Program-made: the position numbers and the translations under genes
The notes under the pieces: generated by a model
Told to the model about the DNA's origin: nothing
The model's database searches: none
The model's input: only the letters and a program-made list of their open reading frames with translations
Source: Clitopilus passeckerianus
Taxonomy: Eukaryota > Basidiomycota > Agaricomycetes > Agaricales > Entolomataceae
Length of the DNA stretch: 64,000 nucleotides
Assembly (NCBI GenBank): GCA_944990035.1
Contig: CALYLX010000126.1
Location: forward strand, 434,001-498,000
Direction: 5' to 3'
Shown here: piece after piece, positions 19,563-33,000 of the stretch
How positions within the stretch are numbered: the stretch's first letter is position 1
Layout: the number at the start of each line of letters is the position of its first letter

Positions 19563-22500
19563 TTACTCAGAGTCAGAGGCATGCATGACAATCTTCCGAC
19601 GGTGACTACGGACAGACTTCGATGACGTGGCGACAGAGGAATCTTCGACAGTACCGGAGGCGTATACATCTGCCTTGTTGATGAGGGCTTGCATGACGGC
19701 AAGGCTGTCGAAGCCTGCCTCAACGGCCTCATCAATCCAGTCAATGGTGGGGACGCGCCATTTGTCGTGGTTGAACTCTTCAATCTTGCCTTCGGGTTCT
19801 TCTTTTGCAGCAGCAGCAGCCGGGGTATCTGTTGACGAGGGAGGTGCATCATCAGTGGGCTCGGCCTTCACAGTCTTGTTCTTGCGCTTGTTGAAGGGCT
19901 TGATAGCGGGTTTATCAGTTTCCGGAATTTCTGCCCAGTGAAGAAGGGCTCGTTCAACCTAGTGAAGCATGTCAGATAAGTGCACATGCACGTAAGAGGA
20001 CATACCGCAGCAGTAGCGAGGCCAAGTGCACCAATTGGTACCTTGTCCTTAATTGGTGTCCAGTCACGTTCGTGTTTTTTCGTCCATTTGAAGTAGTGTC
20101 CGAAGGTCCTGACGATGAGCGGTCCATGGAAGGGCTCCCTTCCGAGCATCTGTGGTAGACGTTGTTGAACCAGTAACCACGGAACAATCATGTCATCCAG
20201 CTCACCGTCCCACTTTTCGAATACTTGACTATGCCGAAGGTGAACAAATTCTCGTCGAGGAGTCGCAGAGCTTCGAGACGGCGTGCAGCATTGGTCACGG
20301 CACCCACTGCCTCAAAATGTGCTTCGACGGCCTTTACAGCCGTGCTACCAAACCCGCTTCGCATTTCCTTCCATCGTTGGTCAGCCTGAGGGCAAGATAC
20401 AGTCAGTTGATATACGTTGTAAGCCAGGAAGGCACTTACCAACACGTAGACTACATTGCGTAGTCCTTGAATGAGATACGGAAGGGTGTCAGCATAGACG
20501 AAGTCCCAACAGGCCTGCATCATCTTGAAGGCCGCACGATCACTGTTGTTCCAGGGGTCGCGTGTGCAGCAGAGGTAGACAGCGAAGGTTGTGACGAAAA
20601 CATGTTGAAAGAGGTTGAGGGCGCCAGGCGGAAGGTCCCGGTATGTGTATTCCGAGATCTTCTTGTCTTTCTTCTTTTCAGGCGAGGTAACTTGAACGAG
20701 GTGCTACAAACATATTAGTAGTGTTGACGTGTCATAGAATACAACTCACAGAGGTAGACACTTTAACTTTTCCTTTGACGGGGCTGCAGCGAACAGCCTC
20801 TCGTTCTTCTTCGTCATCTTCGTCGGCGAGACCTCCATATGCATTGGCTTGAGTTTTGGGAGCATCTGTGTTGTCGGCTAGGCGGTGGGAAGGCTTGCTG
20901 GACTGCGTAGAGAAGGCAGGCGTGGTGGAGACGATAGCAACGTCAGAATTTCGAGCGCGTTTCTTCAAGAGGGTGCTGTCGGTGCTTGTGGGGGCGTGGA
21001 CCTGCACCCTTTCATCTTCTAAGTCGGCATTTTCTCGTTCGAGGCGGGTGTTTCGTCGTTCGGCGTCAACTTTCTTTTGCCAATCTTCGACGAGTCCGGA
21101 ATCAGCCTTCGTTTCCTTAAGGGCCCTGAAATCAAGAGCGAAGTTATGAAAGAAGAGATACTCGTCAGTTAGCCTCAGTTTCATGAGAATTCAGAGGCTT
21201 TAACTTACGGATTCGCCTTGTTGACATGGGACTTTGCCTTCGTGGCCTGTTGAGAGATGAATCAGTATCAACAACAAACAACGAAGCATGGGAACGTCAC
21301 GCCTTACCTTGATCTTGTCACGCTTGGCCATAATAGCGTCTCGGATATCGCTGTCTTCCTTGCTTCCTTTCCCTCCCTTCGAAGTCGCCTTCGTTGCGGT
21401 CTTCCCTTTCTTCTTCGTTGTATTCTTACTCGCAGCCTCGGCAGGCTCCTCGGGGTCGACCTCCATGGCATTTTCTTTGTCGGACGAGTCATCATCAACG
21501 TCCATCGGTGCCTCCCATGCAGGATCAGAGCTGGCAAGCTCTGGCATCCCGTCGTCAAGCTGCATGGTGGACTTGGCAGCATGTCGTCTAGGACGAGGGG
21601 TCGCTTCATCATCTGAAGCTGGGACCACCTCCTCATCATGGTCTTGAACAGCTCGCCTCGTGGTTTCTTTGCGGTGAGGGCGGCGCTTATCTGTAACAAG
21701 AAAATAATCAGCAACTGACATATTCTAGCAGAGCGACAACACACCAAACGGGTCACGGTCCTCCTCGCCTTCGGAGGAAGGAACGACTTCATCATCTGGC
21801 CCTTTCTTTTTCACAGGCCGCGGCCGAACAGCTTTCTGTTTCTTCGTGGTAGGACCTTCCTCATTGACATCATTCACTGGTTGATAATAGTCATTTTTCT
21901 AGCATTGAGCAAGCAAGGATGATACCAGATACCTGGAGCACCCTTTCGTGACTTCTTGGTAGCAGGCTTGGAGGTCTGCTTCTTTCCGGTACCGTTCTCG
22001 ATATCGGCAACAGCGTAAGTTCTTTCAAGTTTTCTTTGCTTCGCTTTCTTACTGGTGTCTGTTACGGCTATTAGTTTTATTACGCAACATCAGGTTCAAG
22101 ATATACCTTTCTGTTTCCTCTTGGGTGCAACCTCGGGGGTGTCGTTACCCTCATCGTCGGACAGCTCTTCAGCAATGACAGGCTGTTCAACGGCAGCCTG
22201 GGACTTGCCACCAGGCTTAGAGGCAACCTTTGCAGCCTTTGGGGTTGTGTCACCCTCGTCTTCGTTGACTGCACTAGGCTTGGCCGTCTTTGTAGGAAGG
22301 TCTTGATGCCACGTCAGTTGGTTTTGGCAAGACTCAATAGAACTGGCTTGACCTACCCTCGCGACGACGCGGAAATGTGGTTCCGGCGCCTTCATCTTCA
22401 TCTTGAAGACTGTCCTCGAGAACCGACAGCTTGTCGATCCCGGATACTGCCTTTGCCTTTTTGTCAAGGCGTTGTTGTTCCTTTTGTTCTTTCTTGAGGC

Positions 22501-22624
22501 GTGCCGCTTCTTTTGCAGCCGCAACCTCTTCTTTTGAACGACGAGCAGGGTCGTCTGTATCACCAGCGTCGCGCAGTTTTTGCGGCATGCGACGTTCAGT
22601 AGGATTGCGTAGTGACATGTTCAT
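19563..22624 (-). CDS. Charged nuclear-type protein with helical C-terminal domain, unknown function (833 aa)
   Basis: Eleven exons (minus): 22624-22357, 22301-22107, 22058-21933, 21876-21745, 21690-21308, 21246-21209, 21125-20750, 20703-20440, 20385-20206, 20149-20006, 19958-19563; total 2502 nt. The N-terminal 500 residues are Lys/Glu/Asp-rich and low in complexity, with a coiled-coil-like stretch (EEVAAAKEAARLKKEQKEQQ), several basic clusters and acidic Ser tracts, as in nuclear or chromatin proteins. Residues about 510-740 are ordered and helical (FQHVFVTTFAVYLCC, RDPWNNSDRAAFKMMQACWD, GALGLATAAVERALLHW). Such a domain in a similar setting is common in Agaricomycete hypothetical proteins (I think of DUF6532-like proteins), but this was not checked. 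Divergent from the transposase gene at 22792 with only 167 bp between starts. Confidence 0.75.
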
Positions 22625-23281
22625 CTTCGCAATGGTGGGGGTTGGAGGTTTTGGTTGAAGTTATGTTCCGTGGGACTCCGAATTTGTTTGTGTATTTGCA
22701 GTGCACCTACCTCCCTATTTGGTTTAATGCACTTTATTGGTCTGGGTCCGCCTTTACTGTCTTTACGCCCTCGTTCTTGGATTTGTGAATTATGTATACC
22801 CCCAGCCGCAATCTTCGTGTCCATCCATGCCCTGCCAATGGCTGTCATGCCATTCTCCAGTCTCGAACGGCCCTTTCAAAGCATGTCCGGTTATACCATC
22901 CAGAAATTGAACTATATGACAGTATGTAGTTTTTTCGCGACAACAGATGTGCTAAGTAACTAATGAATTTTGCAGGTACTGCACTCAACCATATCTCAAG
23001 GGCCAACACCCGCACACTTCACATGGAGTCATCTTCCGACCCTATTGAGGAATGTCCTGATGTTGGTGGTCCATTCGCTGATGATATTCAGCCTTCGTCA
23101 CCTCGTTATGGTAGCACTTCTGCCAGAAGACCATTCGGACAGGGGAGAAACCCTCAAAGTGATCAATTTCAAATGTCACATCGCTCAAGTTCAAGCCTCT
23201 CGGGTACTTCTGACTCCTCAGACGACTCAAGCAGCTCCTCAGACGACTCAAGCAGTTCTTCGGATGAGGCGGACTCTAATG

Positions 23282-23652
23282 TGTCGAGCAAGCATGCCTT
23301 CCAGCGAGGGAAGTTGCAGAGCGGCCTACCTTGAGCTAAGTGTAGGGTTGTGAGGTAAAGCGAACTATGTAATAAGACTAGAGAAGTCTCCAATGTATTG
23401 AGGTGAAGTACATAGGTTTATATACGTAAGGAGAGCGTGCACAGACCATGTATATGTAAGCATATCTAGAATGTTCTGTGCTAAATATAGTACGGAAGTG
23501 ACACGGAATGAGTCATAAGTAGTCATGAAGTGTCACGTGAGTTGCCATGAGGCGTATTTGTAAGAAGGCGTAACAATGGTGCGATATGGCGCAATACTAG
23601 ATCATGTGATGTCACGTGATTAGTCATGTGAGTGGTACACGTCAATTCAACA
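23282..23652 (-). repeat. 3' LTR of the copia element
   Basis: 371 bp, TGTCGAGC to TTCAACA on the plus strand. No difference from the LTR at 29645 was seen by eye. Confidence 0.95.
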
Positions 23653-23664
23653 CACCCCCTCAAA
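23653..23664 (-). promoter_or_regulatory. Copia polypurine tract
   Basis: On the coding strand TTTGAGGGGGTG directly precedes the 3' LTR, the expected place for plus-strand priming. Confidence 0.6.
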
Positions 23665-23670
23665 GACCAC

Positions 23671-26600
23671 CTATTGCGTGTCTTTGTTCTTAGACGAGTA
23701 AAACTCAAGTCCAAGTTGAGATCTGAACTGCTCAAATTTGACACGGTCCAAATTCTTGGTCAGCATGTCAGCAGTGTTCTCATTTCCAGGTATAAAGTAT
23801 AACTCTATGATACCGTTTTCAACACATTCGCGGGCGTAGTGATAGCGAATATCAATGTGTTTAGTCCGGCGTTCCTGGACAGGATTTGATCCGATAAAGA
23901 TCGATCCCTGATTATCACCGATAACCATAGTAGGTTCAGTTTCAGGAAGACCAATTTCAGACAAGAGTGACCGAAGCCATGTGACTTGTCGACATGTGTC
24001 TGACAAAGCCATGTATTCAGCTTCTGTCGATGATAGCGCAATTGTTTTCTGCGCTTTCGACGTCCAACAGATAAGTCCATTGGCGAGTTTCATAATATAT
24101 CCTGATGTAGAGCGACGCGTGTTTTCGTCAGACGCCCAATCAGAATCTGTATATGCATGCAGACCACCATTACTAGCTCCGTCGTAGACAAGTGAGTAGT
24201 TGGGGTAGGTAGCTAAGTACCTTAGCACATGTTTGGCCTTTTCGAGATGCTCTTTGCTTGGATTTGCAGAGAACTGCGATAGTTTGATTACCGCAAAGGC
24301 AATATCGGGCCGTGTGCCTAGCATGAGATATAACAGAGATCCGATCACGGATTGAAACTCTGATTTGATCTTGGGATTTGGAGCCTCGGTATTGGTTTTA
24401 GGTTTCCAGCCAGATGGCAGTGGAGTATAAGTGGTTTTAGCATTAGTCATTCCATAGCGTTGCAATACTTTTTGGAGATAAGGAACTTGATCAAGTTTGA
24501 TCGTGTTCTTGTCCCGAGTAATGCGCATGCGTAGGAATTCCTTAGCGTCACCAAGGTCTCGGCATTCCCATTTCTTCATGAATGCGGATTTCATCTTCAA
24601 GACGAGGTTCGATCAGACCCCATGAACATTGCATCGTCGACATACACGACAGCGACAACAGTTTTGCCATCTTTAGTATGATGTACAAAGACACCTGCGT
24701 CGGATGTTGTTCGTTTGAAACCCAATGCTTCCATGGATTTCGTCATCTCTTTCCACCAAGAGAGACTTGCTTGTTTAAGGCCATATAGTGCCCGTTTGAG
24801 TCTACAGACTCTATTTGGGTGGCTTTTGGATTTAAATCCTTCTGGTTGCTCCATATAGATTTCCTCTTGAGTTTTCCATATAGAAAGGCAGTTTTCACAT
24901 CAACACCTTGAATGTGCCATCCTTCTAATGCGGCTAGCGCAAATAGAGTTCGAACGGTTTCAAAGCGTACAACCGGGAAAAGATCTCGTCAAAATCTATA
25001 CCTCGATCTGTGAAGCCTTTGGCAACAAGCCTAGCCTTTTGCGACCATCAGATTTGATGTCAAAACCCAACGGTTCTTGACAATCTTTCGGCCTTTAGGT
25101 GGATCAACTAGCTCATACACGTCTCGTTCACGGAGCGCCTCAAGCTCCTGTTGACATGCATTATGCCATTCCTTCTGCTCCGCTTTTGGCAGTCGAGCAA
25201 TATCGCGGAATTGCATCTCGCGAATGTTGGGTAGTCTAGGTGTAGAACTATCTGATAGAAGTGCGTGAAGATACGGTGGAGTATACTCATCAGCTGGCAT
25301 AGCCAGGTCTGCCTGATGGAGTAAGTATTGTATCAATGGCACACCCCCTTCCTTGCACAGTTTTTGTGCCCAAGCGAGATCAGCATCAGAATCTTCACGA
25401 GGCCGTTTTGGCGGACGTGGCAATTTCTGTTCAGGCACAACGCCTTGCATGCGATCCTCAACCTGTTCTCCTGATGGTTGATCGTCATCATTCTCGGACT
25501 GTTCGCTAGTATTGGAGGTTGTGATCCCTTCCATCGTGTCAGTTGGCTGAAATGTAGCCTGACGATGGTCATAACCGGATTGTGGTACTTGTCTGGCGCG
25601 CCCAGGCATTTCACCCACGGTCTTTTTCCAATATCTGTCCATGAGAATATCCCTTTGAATTTCAGAGGGAAGACGATTTTCTCCATATACATTGCCAGGT
25701 TTTCTGGTAATGGTACGTATCCTTTGGGGATAGCGTCGCAATGGTATGCCTTGAGGCAGTTGCGGTCCGCTATTATTTTCAAATTGAGCACGATCTGGAA
25801 GTGATCTCCAGTTTTCCACGTCAATTCGACGAAGTCGGAATTTAGATGGATCAATTTGATATGGTCGTTGTCCATTATCGGACTGACCAGGTGGATACGC
25901 GGAACCCTGACCTGTTGATGTTGGGTCATCAACATAGAAGTCTTCATTATCAGAGACTTCTCAGGTTCCTCTTCCACGGTAGGCATTTTGCCTTTACCCT
26001 TGTCCGATTTAGGTTTCGGAGTGGAAGGTGGAGAAGGAGAAGGGGTTCGGGTGTGATCAGAAGCATGATCATTTTGATGTTGACTAGGTGGTTCTGGACC
26101 ATCATTGTCATCATTTCCGATTCGAAGGAATTTGTTGATCCGAACATGATGTTCGGGTCTTGCATCAAAGGTTTATCACCTATACGTGTGATGCCACGAC
26201 TTTTGTGTTCAGGACATTTGGGGAATAGTGTTTCATCAAATAGTGCTGTAGTTCCAACAAATATTATGTTGTTGTGAAGTCGCATGAATTTGTGCGCCTT
26301 CATACCTGGTTCCGTACCAAGGTACAACATGAGTTCCGATTTCGGAGCAAGTTTGTTGGCTCGTTTGTCCTCAGGGAGGTAAACGTAAGCACCACAACCA
26401 AATACACGGAGGTGAGAAATGTCTGGTTTCTCCTTATAGATAACCTCGTGGGTGTTTTCCAATCGATTCTTCGAATTGGAGTTCGGTTGTATAGATGAGC
26501 ACTATGTGCTACAGAGAATTCCCACCACATGTTAGGGAGGCAAGCATCGTGATGCATAGCCATTGCTTTATCCATGATGGTGCGGTTAAAGCGCTCTGCA

Positions 26601-29409
26601 CGGCCATTTTGTTGAGGCGTGTGCGGTGCACTTTTCTGAATCTGAATGCCACGTTGTCTCAGTGCATTCTCAAACTTGGTGAATTCACCCCCTCCATCGA
26701 TACGCCAAGATTTGATCTTAGCTCCGAACTGGGTGTTAACCATGGCAGCGAAGTCTTCCATAGCTTTGACGGCTTCCGACTTTTTACGAAGGAACGTCAC
26801 CCATCCGTGGGAGGAGTTATCATCCAAGAAGGAGATAAAGTATTTGTATTTGTGATATGAAATCACAGGAAATTCCTTCAGATCAGAATGAATCATCTCG
26901 AAGGGTTCCTTTGCACGAGATTCGGATGGCGGGAAAGACTTTGAAGGCATTTTCCCTTGTGCACATCCTTGGCAAATCGGATTCTCTTTTGGGAATTCGA
27001 TGTTTTGCGGACCTTTCCTCGTATGTACCTGACTACGGCGTAAAACTTCCTTAGACGGATGTCCGAGGCGTTTATGCCACAAGTCGTACGTGGCTGCAAA
27101 CACGCATGATGCAGCGGCCATCTTCTTTGCAGAAGTGATCTTGGTATCTAACCAATAAAGGTTATCACCAGGAATGTGTGGTTTACACACTATCTCTGCA
27201 CGATTCTTATTCCGAGAATAGAATGTCATCGTGGAAGATGAAGCCCTAAGAAGGAGTTTCTCCTTCTGTAAGAATTCTCCCATAGCGAGTAATCGCGTGG
27301 AGAGCTCAGGGAAGTAATAGACTGGAAATAGACGTGTAGTCACTTCAACAGTCTTGTCGGTTCCGGGTCTCACAAATGAATGATCGATGAACACAGTTCC
27401 TCGACCTCTTATGGAAACTTGACCGCTTGCGGTTATAACATTTCCAAAGTCACCTTCTTCGTAGTCAGTGAAGTCATTGAGATTATTCGTAAAATGATAC
27501 GAAGCACCGGAATCCATGATCCATGATGCGGATCCGTCATCTGGTCTTTTTCCCTTACACTTGTTGCAGTTAATTGCATGATTCATAAATTTTTGTGACG
27601 AGTTAGTCACAGATCCTAATGCTGGCATACATGTCATAGTAGAAGTGGGGGTATCCCCGAATGCATATGTATCGTGTATAGTAAAGTCCGTAGAGTTCGT
27701 GCGTGAAATTAATCGTCGCCGAAGAGCTCGCTGGAACTTTCTATCAGCATTTGATCTTGAATCAAAAGTGCAAGGTACTTGCCTGTCAAGAGGACCAGTT
27801 TGGTCATTGGCGGCCATTTCCGCATCCCAATCCATCTCCATGTGACCATCTTGACGCTGATCTTCCTGATCCGATTCTCCGCCGAGAGATATTTCGTCGT
27901 CGTCGCAACGTGTACGTTTAGTAGGGCGGGGAGAAGGGGGAAGATCAACAACTTCCTCAATCTGCGCAGATGATGTGGGAGTTTCCTCCGAAGTAGAAGA
28001 CTGCGCTACAGTCTTCTTGGCGCGTGTACGAGGGTCATTGGTCTTGCCACATGTATGCTTGACTGGTCCTTCGACCTCTGGATTAGTCCAGCAGCCACAC
28101 CTAAGTTGGCAAGTCAGCTCCGCAATTCGCTTGGCATGATCAGGATGATCGCACGTGTTGTTGTCACATTCAAGCAGATGCGGCCATGGGCATCCAGCCT
28201 TAAGAGTCGCAGCATAGTCCTTTTGGACACCGTCAATGATGGGTCTGCTGTCCCATTTACCTGGGAGAGCGCCTACATCAATGTTGTAGTCGTGGATACC
28301 GCAGGCACGAAGGAGTTCTCGATCAGAGAATGATTGCTCCTTGTGGAACATCGCCATCAAGGGGCGAAGGTAGCGGGGCTCAACAGGCATGGACATGCGT
28401 TCCAAGAAAGCCTTGGCTTGCATGTAGCGTGGATCCTGTTGATCGCCAGATTGGCCTGGGCCAGTCCACGATGCAGGGGTGGAGATGCGCTCAGAGAGCG
28501 TGACTCCAAGACGGTTGATAAGTGCGACCTTAGCGGTCGTGGGGGCAGGAGGTGGAGGTGGAGTAACCGGTGGAGCCACTATTGCCATAGAGGCAAAAAC
28601 GGTGGCTGCCTCAGCCTGATGGGCGTGGCCTTCTTGCTTCTTCTTCTGCGGGCGCCGATTATTCTTGGTCTTCTTTTGGGAAGGACCAGAGTTCGAAGAT
28701 CCGCCTTGCGGCTGTGACTGCTGCTGGTTTTGACCCTTTTTGTGCTTAGGGTCAGCACCTTTGCGTTTGACAGCAGAGATCTTGTTGGCAACAACAGGGT
28801 TACCAGTGCGGCGTTCGAATTCGGCAACAATTGACGATCGGATGTCTGCAAAGGTCAGACTGTTGATCGTGATGTTGGGTCTGGACAAAGCCATAGATGC
28901 AACACTATCCCATTTGGTAGGGATAGCGGCAATGAGAATCATCGCCTTAACGAATTCGGGGAGAGAAGTACCACTTGCTTCGAGACGCTCAAAGTATAAG
29001 TTGAGGGTGGCGATTTCGGGGTTGGGATTGGAGTTCCCAGAAAGCTTAAAGGTGATAGCTTTCTTGAAATCAGAGAAGATGATCGAAGGTCCAGGGTGAT
29101 CATAATTGGTGCTAAGATTTTGCCATGTGACGGCAGCATCTGCTCCAATGTGGCGGTTGACATCGCATTAGTCATGCGGAGTGTCATGATACCCTGTGCC
29201 TGATCATTCTTATCATGCCACGATCTCATTTCTTTGAGTTCTTCAGCAGTGGGTGCCTGGGGATTGACAAACGTGGGAACCGGGTAGTGACCGGCGACGA
29301 TCTGCCAAAGTCCTTGGGACTGCAAGTAGGCTTTCATCTTCGTTTGGAAGATGATCCAGTTACTACCATCAAAGGTAGGGACGAGTGACGTCATGTTTGA
29401 TGAAGACAT
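23671..29409 (-). pseudogene. Copia Gag-Pol, interrupted by 1-nt deletions
   Basis: Coding order from ATG at 29409: Gag (MSSSNMTSLVPTFDGSNW), a basic linker, protease (MDSGASYHFTNN), pre-integrase finger (LWHKRLGHPS, CQGCAQGK), integrase core (IHSDLKEF, DGGGEFTKF, PQQNGRAERF), RT (NRWV, VYVDDAM), RNase H (DSDWAS, SSTEAEYMAL). The normal single frame is broken near 29165, 26440, 26115, 25945, 25065 (twice), 24985, 24885 and 24600. In each case restoring one base recovers the conserved protein, and several sites are homopolymers (C4 to C3, A4 to A3, T5 to T4). Either real decay of the source copy or residual long-read assembly error. Confidence 0.85.
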
Positions 29410-29631
29410 TGATCTATCAAACAAAGAAGTCAGCATCAGTTGAGACACATGTAACAGTGACGACACTGCTGTGCTCAACGAGCTATAGACCTCTATACCA
29501 GATGGTATTGAGATACTTCCGAGTTGTCGAAGATCCAACCCTTGAGGTTGATCTTAACGACGAGCTCAGAGGTAGTGAACCGATCCGCAATGTCGAGCAC
29601 ACCAGCGAGCTGGTAGCTACAGACAGCGATC

Positions 29632-29644
29632 AGGGCCCATAACC
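29632..29644 (-). promoter_or_regulatory. Copia primer-binding site (internal tRNA-iMet type)
   Basis: Right after the 5' LTR the coding strand reads GGTTATGGGCCC. It lacks a leading TGG for a tRNA 3' end. It complements a CAT-anticodon stem-loop (GGGCCCATAACC), as in copia elements primed by a cleaved initiator tRNA-Met. Confidence 0.5.
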
Positions 29645-30015
29645 TGTCGAGCAAGCATGCCTTCCAGCGAGGGAAGTTGCAGAGCGGCCTACCTTGAGCT
29701 AAGTGTAGGGTTGTGAGGTAAAGCGAACTATGTAATAAGACTAGAGAAGTCTCCAATGTATTGAGGTGAAGTACATAGGTTTATATACGTAAGGAGAGCG
29801 TGCACAGACCATGTATATGTAAGCATATCTAGAATGTTCTGTGCTAAATATAGTACGGAAGTGACACGGAATGAGTCATAAGTAGTCATGAAGTGTCACG
29901 TGAGTTGCCATGAGGCGTATTTGTAAGAAGGCGTAACAATGGTGCGATATGGCGCAATACTAGATCATGTGATGTCACGTGATTAGTCATGTGAGTGGTA
30001 CACGTCAATTCAACA
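29645..30015 (-). repeat. 5' LTR of the copia element
   Basis: 371 bp, same sequence as the copy at 23282-23652; followed by the target duplication TAATG. Confidence 0.95.
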
Positions 30016-33000
30016 TAATGAGAGCCCGTTATTCAGGTCATTCCATCAGTTTATAAATGGTAAGTCGTTGTGAGTGTGAAGCAAGTAACACACTAACGTA
30101 CTCGTAGCTATTCGCTGTAATGAGGCCGGTGATCCATTACCTGAGGAGGAATGGCCTACGCCTCCACCTCGACACCAAAAGTCAACAGACGATTGGTTTC
30201 CATTCGAAAGCAAGGTCGAATTTGACCTTGCGGAGTTTGTTTACTGCAAGACGAAGATGTCAAAGGCTAATTCCAATACCTTAATGAACATCATTACGGC
30301 CATGCGGGGGGGAGAGTCTGTGTTTGCAAGCCATGACGAGCTATGCGAAACTATCGACGCCACCGACCTAGGGGATGTCCCATGGCAACGCTCGACACTG
30401 CAGTACCGAGGGGACTTGCCAGCAAGTAACATTCCTGAATGGATGACGACCGAGTACGAGATATACTACCGCAATCCCCATGAAGTCGTCAAGAACATCC
30501 TGGCGGATCCAACATACAACGGTGCATTTGATTATGCCCCCTACCAGGAGTTTGATAGTGATGGTGAACGACGCTACGAGAATCTTATGTCTGGTGACTG
30601 GGCATATAAGCAAGCGGTATGTATCTTTTTTCTTGACGGTGGCTAGTTAGCTAACTTGTTAGTCCCTGCACTAGGATTTGCTCGCACAGGACCCAGAAAA
30701 TCGAGGTGCAATGTTTGTGCCTATTATACTCGGTAGCGATAAGACGACGGTTTCCATTGCCACCGGTCACACAGAATTCTGGCCGCTATACCTCTCCATC
30801 GGCAACGTGCACAACAAGGTACGGCGTGCCCATGCAGGTGCTGTCGCTCTGATTGGTTTCCTCGCAATTCCGCAAAGTAAGGGTCACATTAAGCCTACAT
30901 TACAACTGTTTTTGCTCATACCCCATATAGCCGATAAACAACATGCTGGTAGCAAACAATTCCGCAGCTTCCGGCGTGAGGTGTTCCATGCCTCGCTCGT
31001 TGAAATCCTTAGCAGCTTGAAGCCTGGAATGTTGAAGGCTGAAGTGGTTCGCTGCCTGGATGGTCACTTCCGACGAGCAATCTATGGACTTGGGCCGTAT
31101 ATCGCCGACTACCCAGAACAGGTGCTGATAGCGTGCATCGTGCAGAACTGGTGTGTCAAGTAAGTCTTTCTATGGTAAAATAATGATTGGAACACTAACC
31201 GAAATTCCATCTAGATGCACTGCTCATTGGAGGAAACTTGACGAGGACACAAGAAGCGGCCGTCGATCACGCGAACACACCGAAGCACTTGTGGAGCACT
31301 TTGAGCTGATTACTTTATGGGAACTGTATGGCATCGTTGGTGACGCCACTGTAAGTGTTCTTTACTATATCTCGTCGCGAGCATTTCACTGAACTCACGG
31401 CTAGCCATTCACGGAACATTTCCCTCGCGCTGACATCTATGAGCTTATAACGCCAGACCTCCTCCATCAAATCATCAAAGGGACATTCAAGGACCACTTG
31501 GTCGCTTGGGTAGAAGAGTACTTGACCAACACGCACGGTGAACAACGGGCAAACACAATTTTAGCAGATATTGATCGAAGGTAGATCTCAGTCATATCTT
31601 TTTCTCGTACAACACTCACTATACCTCTAGAATTGCTGCTGTTGCTCCCTTCTCTGGTCTGCGCCGTTTCCCTCAAGGTCGCGGTTTTAAGCAGTGGACC
31701 GGTGACGACTCCAAGGCGTTGATGAAGGTAGTCACCGTTCAATTTCTGGCAGAATAGTTATCTAATGTCCTTGATAGGTCTATCTACCTGCCCTCGAAGG
31801 ATATGTACCCACTGAAATGCTACGGTGCTTCCGTGCCTTTCTCGAATTCAGTTACATTGTTCGACACGATGTTATCACCGAGAAAACACTTGCCGAGTTA
31901 AAGGAGGCTCTCGATCATTTTTACGAGTATAGGCTTATTTTCCGTGAAGTCGGCATCTCCCCCGGATTATCTCTACCTCGCCAGCATGCGATGTCTCATT
32001 ATTTCGACATGATCAGACTCTTCGGTGCACCAAATGGCATATGCTCTTCCATCACCGAATCGAAGCATATCAAAGCTGTGAAAGAACCATGGCGGCGGAC
32101 AAACCATTATCAACCCCTCCATCAAATGCTTCTTATTAATCAACGACTCGATAAGCTTGCTGCAATGCGAACCGATTTTACCCACCGAGGAATGCTAGAG
32201 GCCAGTGGTCTTTGAGCGGCTCTTGATATGATTGGTGCGTGCTTCAATTATCCCACGGACGTCAAGGCTTACTCGTGCTCATAGAGGAAGTTCGTCATGA
32301 AAACATGCCGCCAGCTCCCGAAAAGAATGATAACGAAGACGACAATGAATCTACTGCCCACGATGCCCTTAAACCATCACGTGTAACACTTGCAAAGCGT
32401 GTCCGTAAGTATTTGTTCTTTGTATCCTATCTTCATTGACTCAACATGTCCCTGCTGTAGGCTATAAAACCCGAATCCTACCACTTGCAACGAAGCTCGG
32501 TGATTCCCAACTCTACAACCTCTTCCGGCGCTACCTGTATGATCAGAAACACACAAACAACAGGCTCAACGCTTCCCAGATTTCCATCCATGCTTGTCCC
32601 GAGTTCGACCGCAAGCTCACGGTGGTTGGGTCAGCATCTACCGTGTACTTTGCACCCAGTGATCCTGCTGGACTGTCAGGCCACCACAAGGAACACATTC
32701 GCGCCACCCCGTCTTGGCGCAAGCGCTCTGCTCGCTACGACACTGTCCTCGTTAAGACCGGTCTTACACCAGGCCCAAACGGACTATCAGTGGCCCGCCT
32801 CCTCCTTCTTTTCTCGTTCAAATTTGAAGGTGTCGTGCGGCCAACTGCACTGGTGGAATGGTTCTCATTCGTTGAGGAAACGGTGGATGAAGACACTGGC
32901 ATGTGGATCGTTGAACGCGAGACTCGTGCAGACGGCTCCCCACTTGTTGACTTCATTCACACCAACACAATCATTCAAAACTGCCACCTCATTCCAGTTT

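Larger units (their letters stand above)
23282..30015 (-). mobile_element. Ty1/copia retrotransposon
   Basis: 6.7 kb with two 371-bp LTRs that look identical, flanked by the 5-bp duplication TAATG (23277-23281 and 30016-30020). Transcribed leftwards. It lies in exon 2 of the Plavaka transposase. Identical LTRs mean a recent insertion, yet the coding region carries about eight single-base deletions. Confidence 0.96.

Noticed and set aside
19556..22300. Several plus-strand frames of 60-120 codons opposite the 833-aa gene.
   Set aside because: Shadows of the low-complexity Lys/Glu/Ser exons; the minus-strand 11-exon model accounts for the region with exact phase at every intron.
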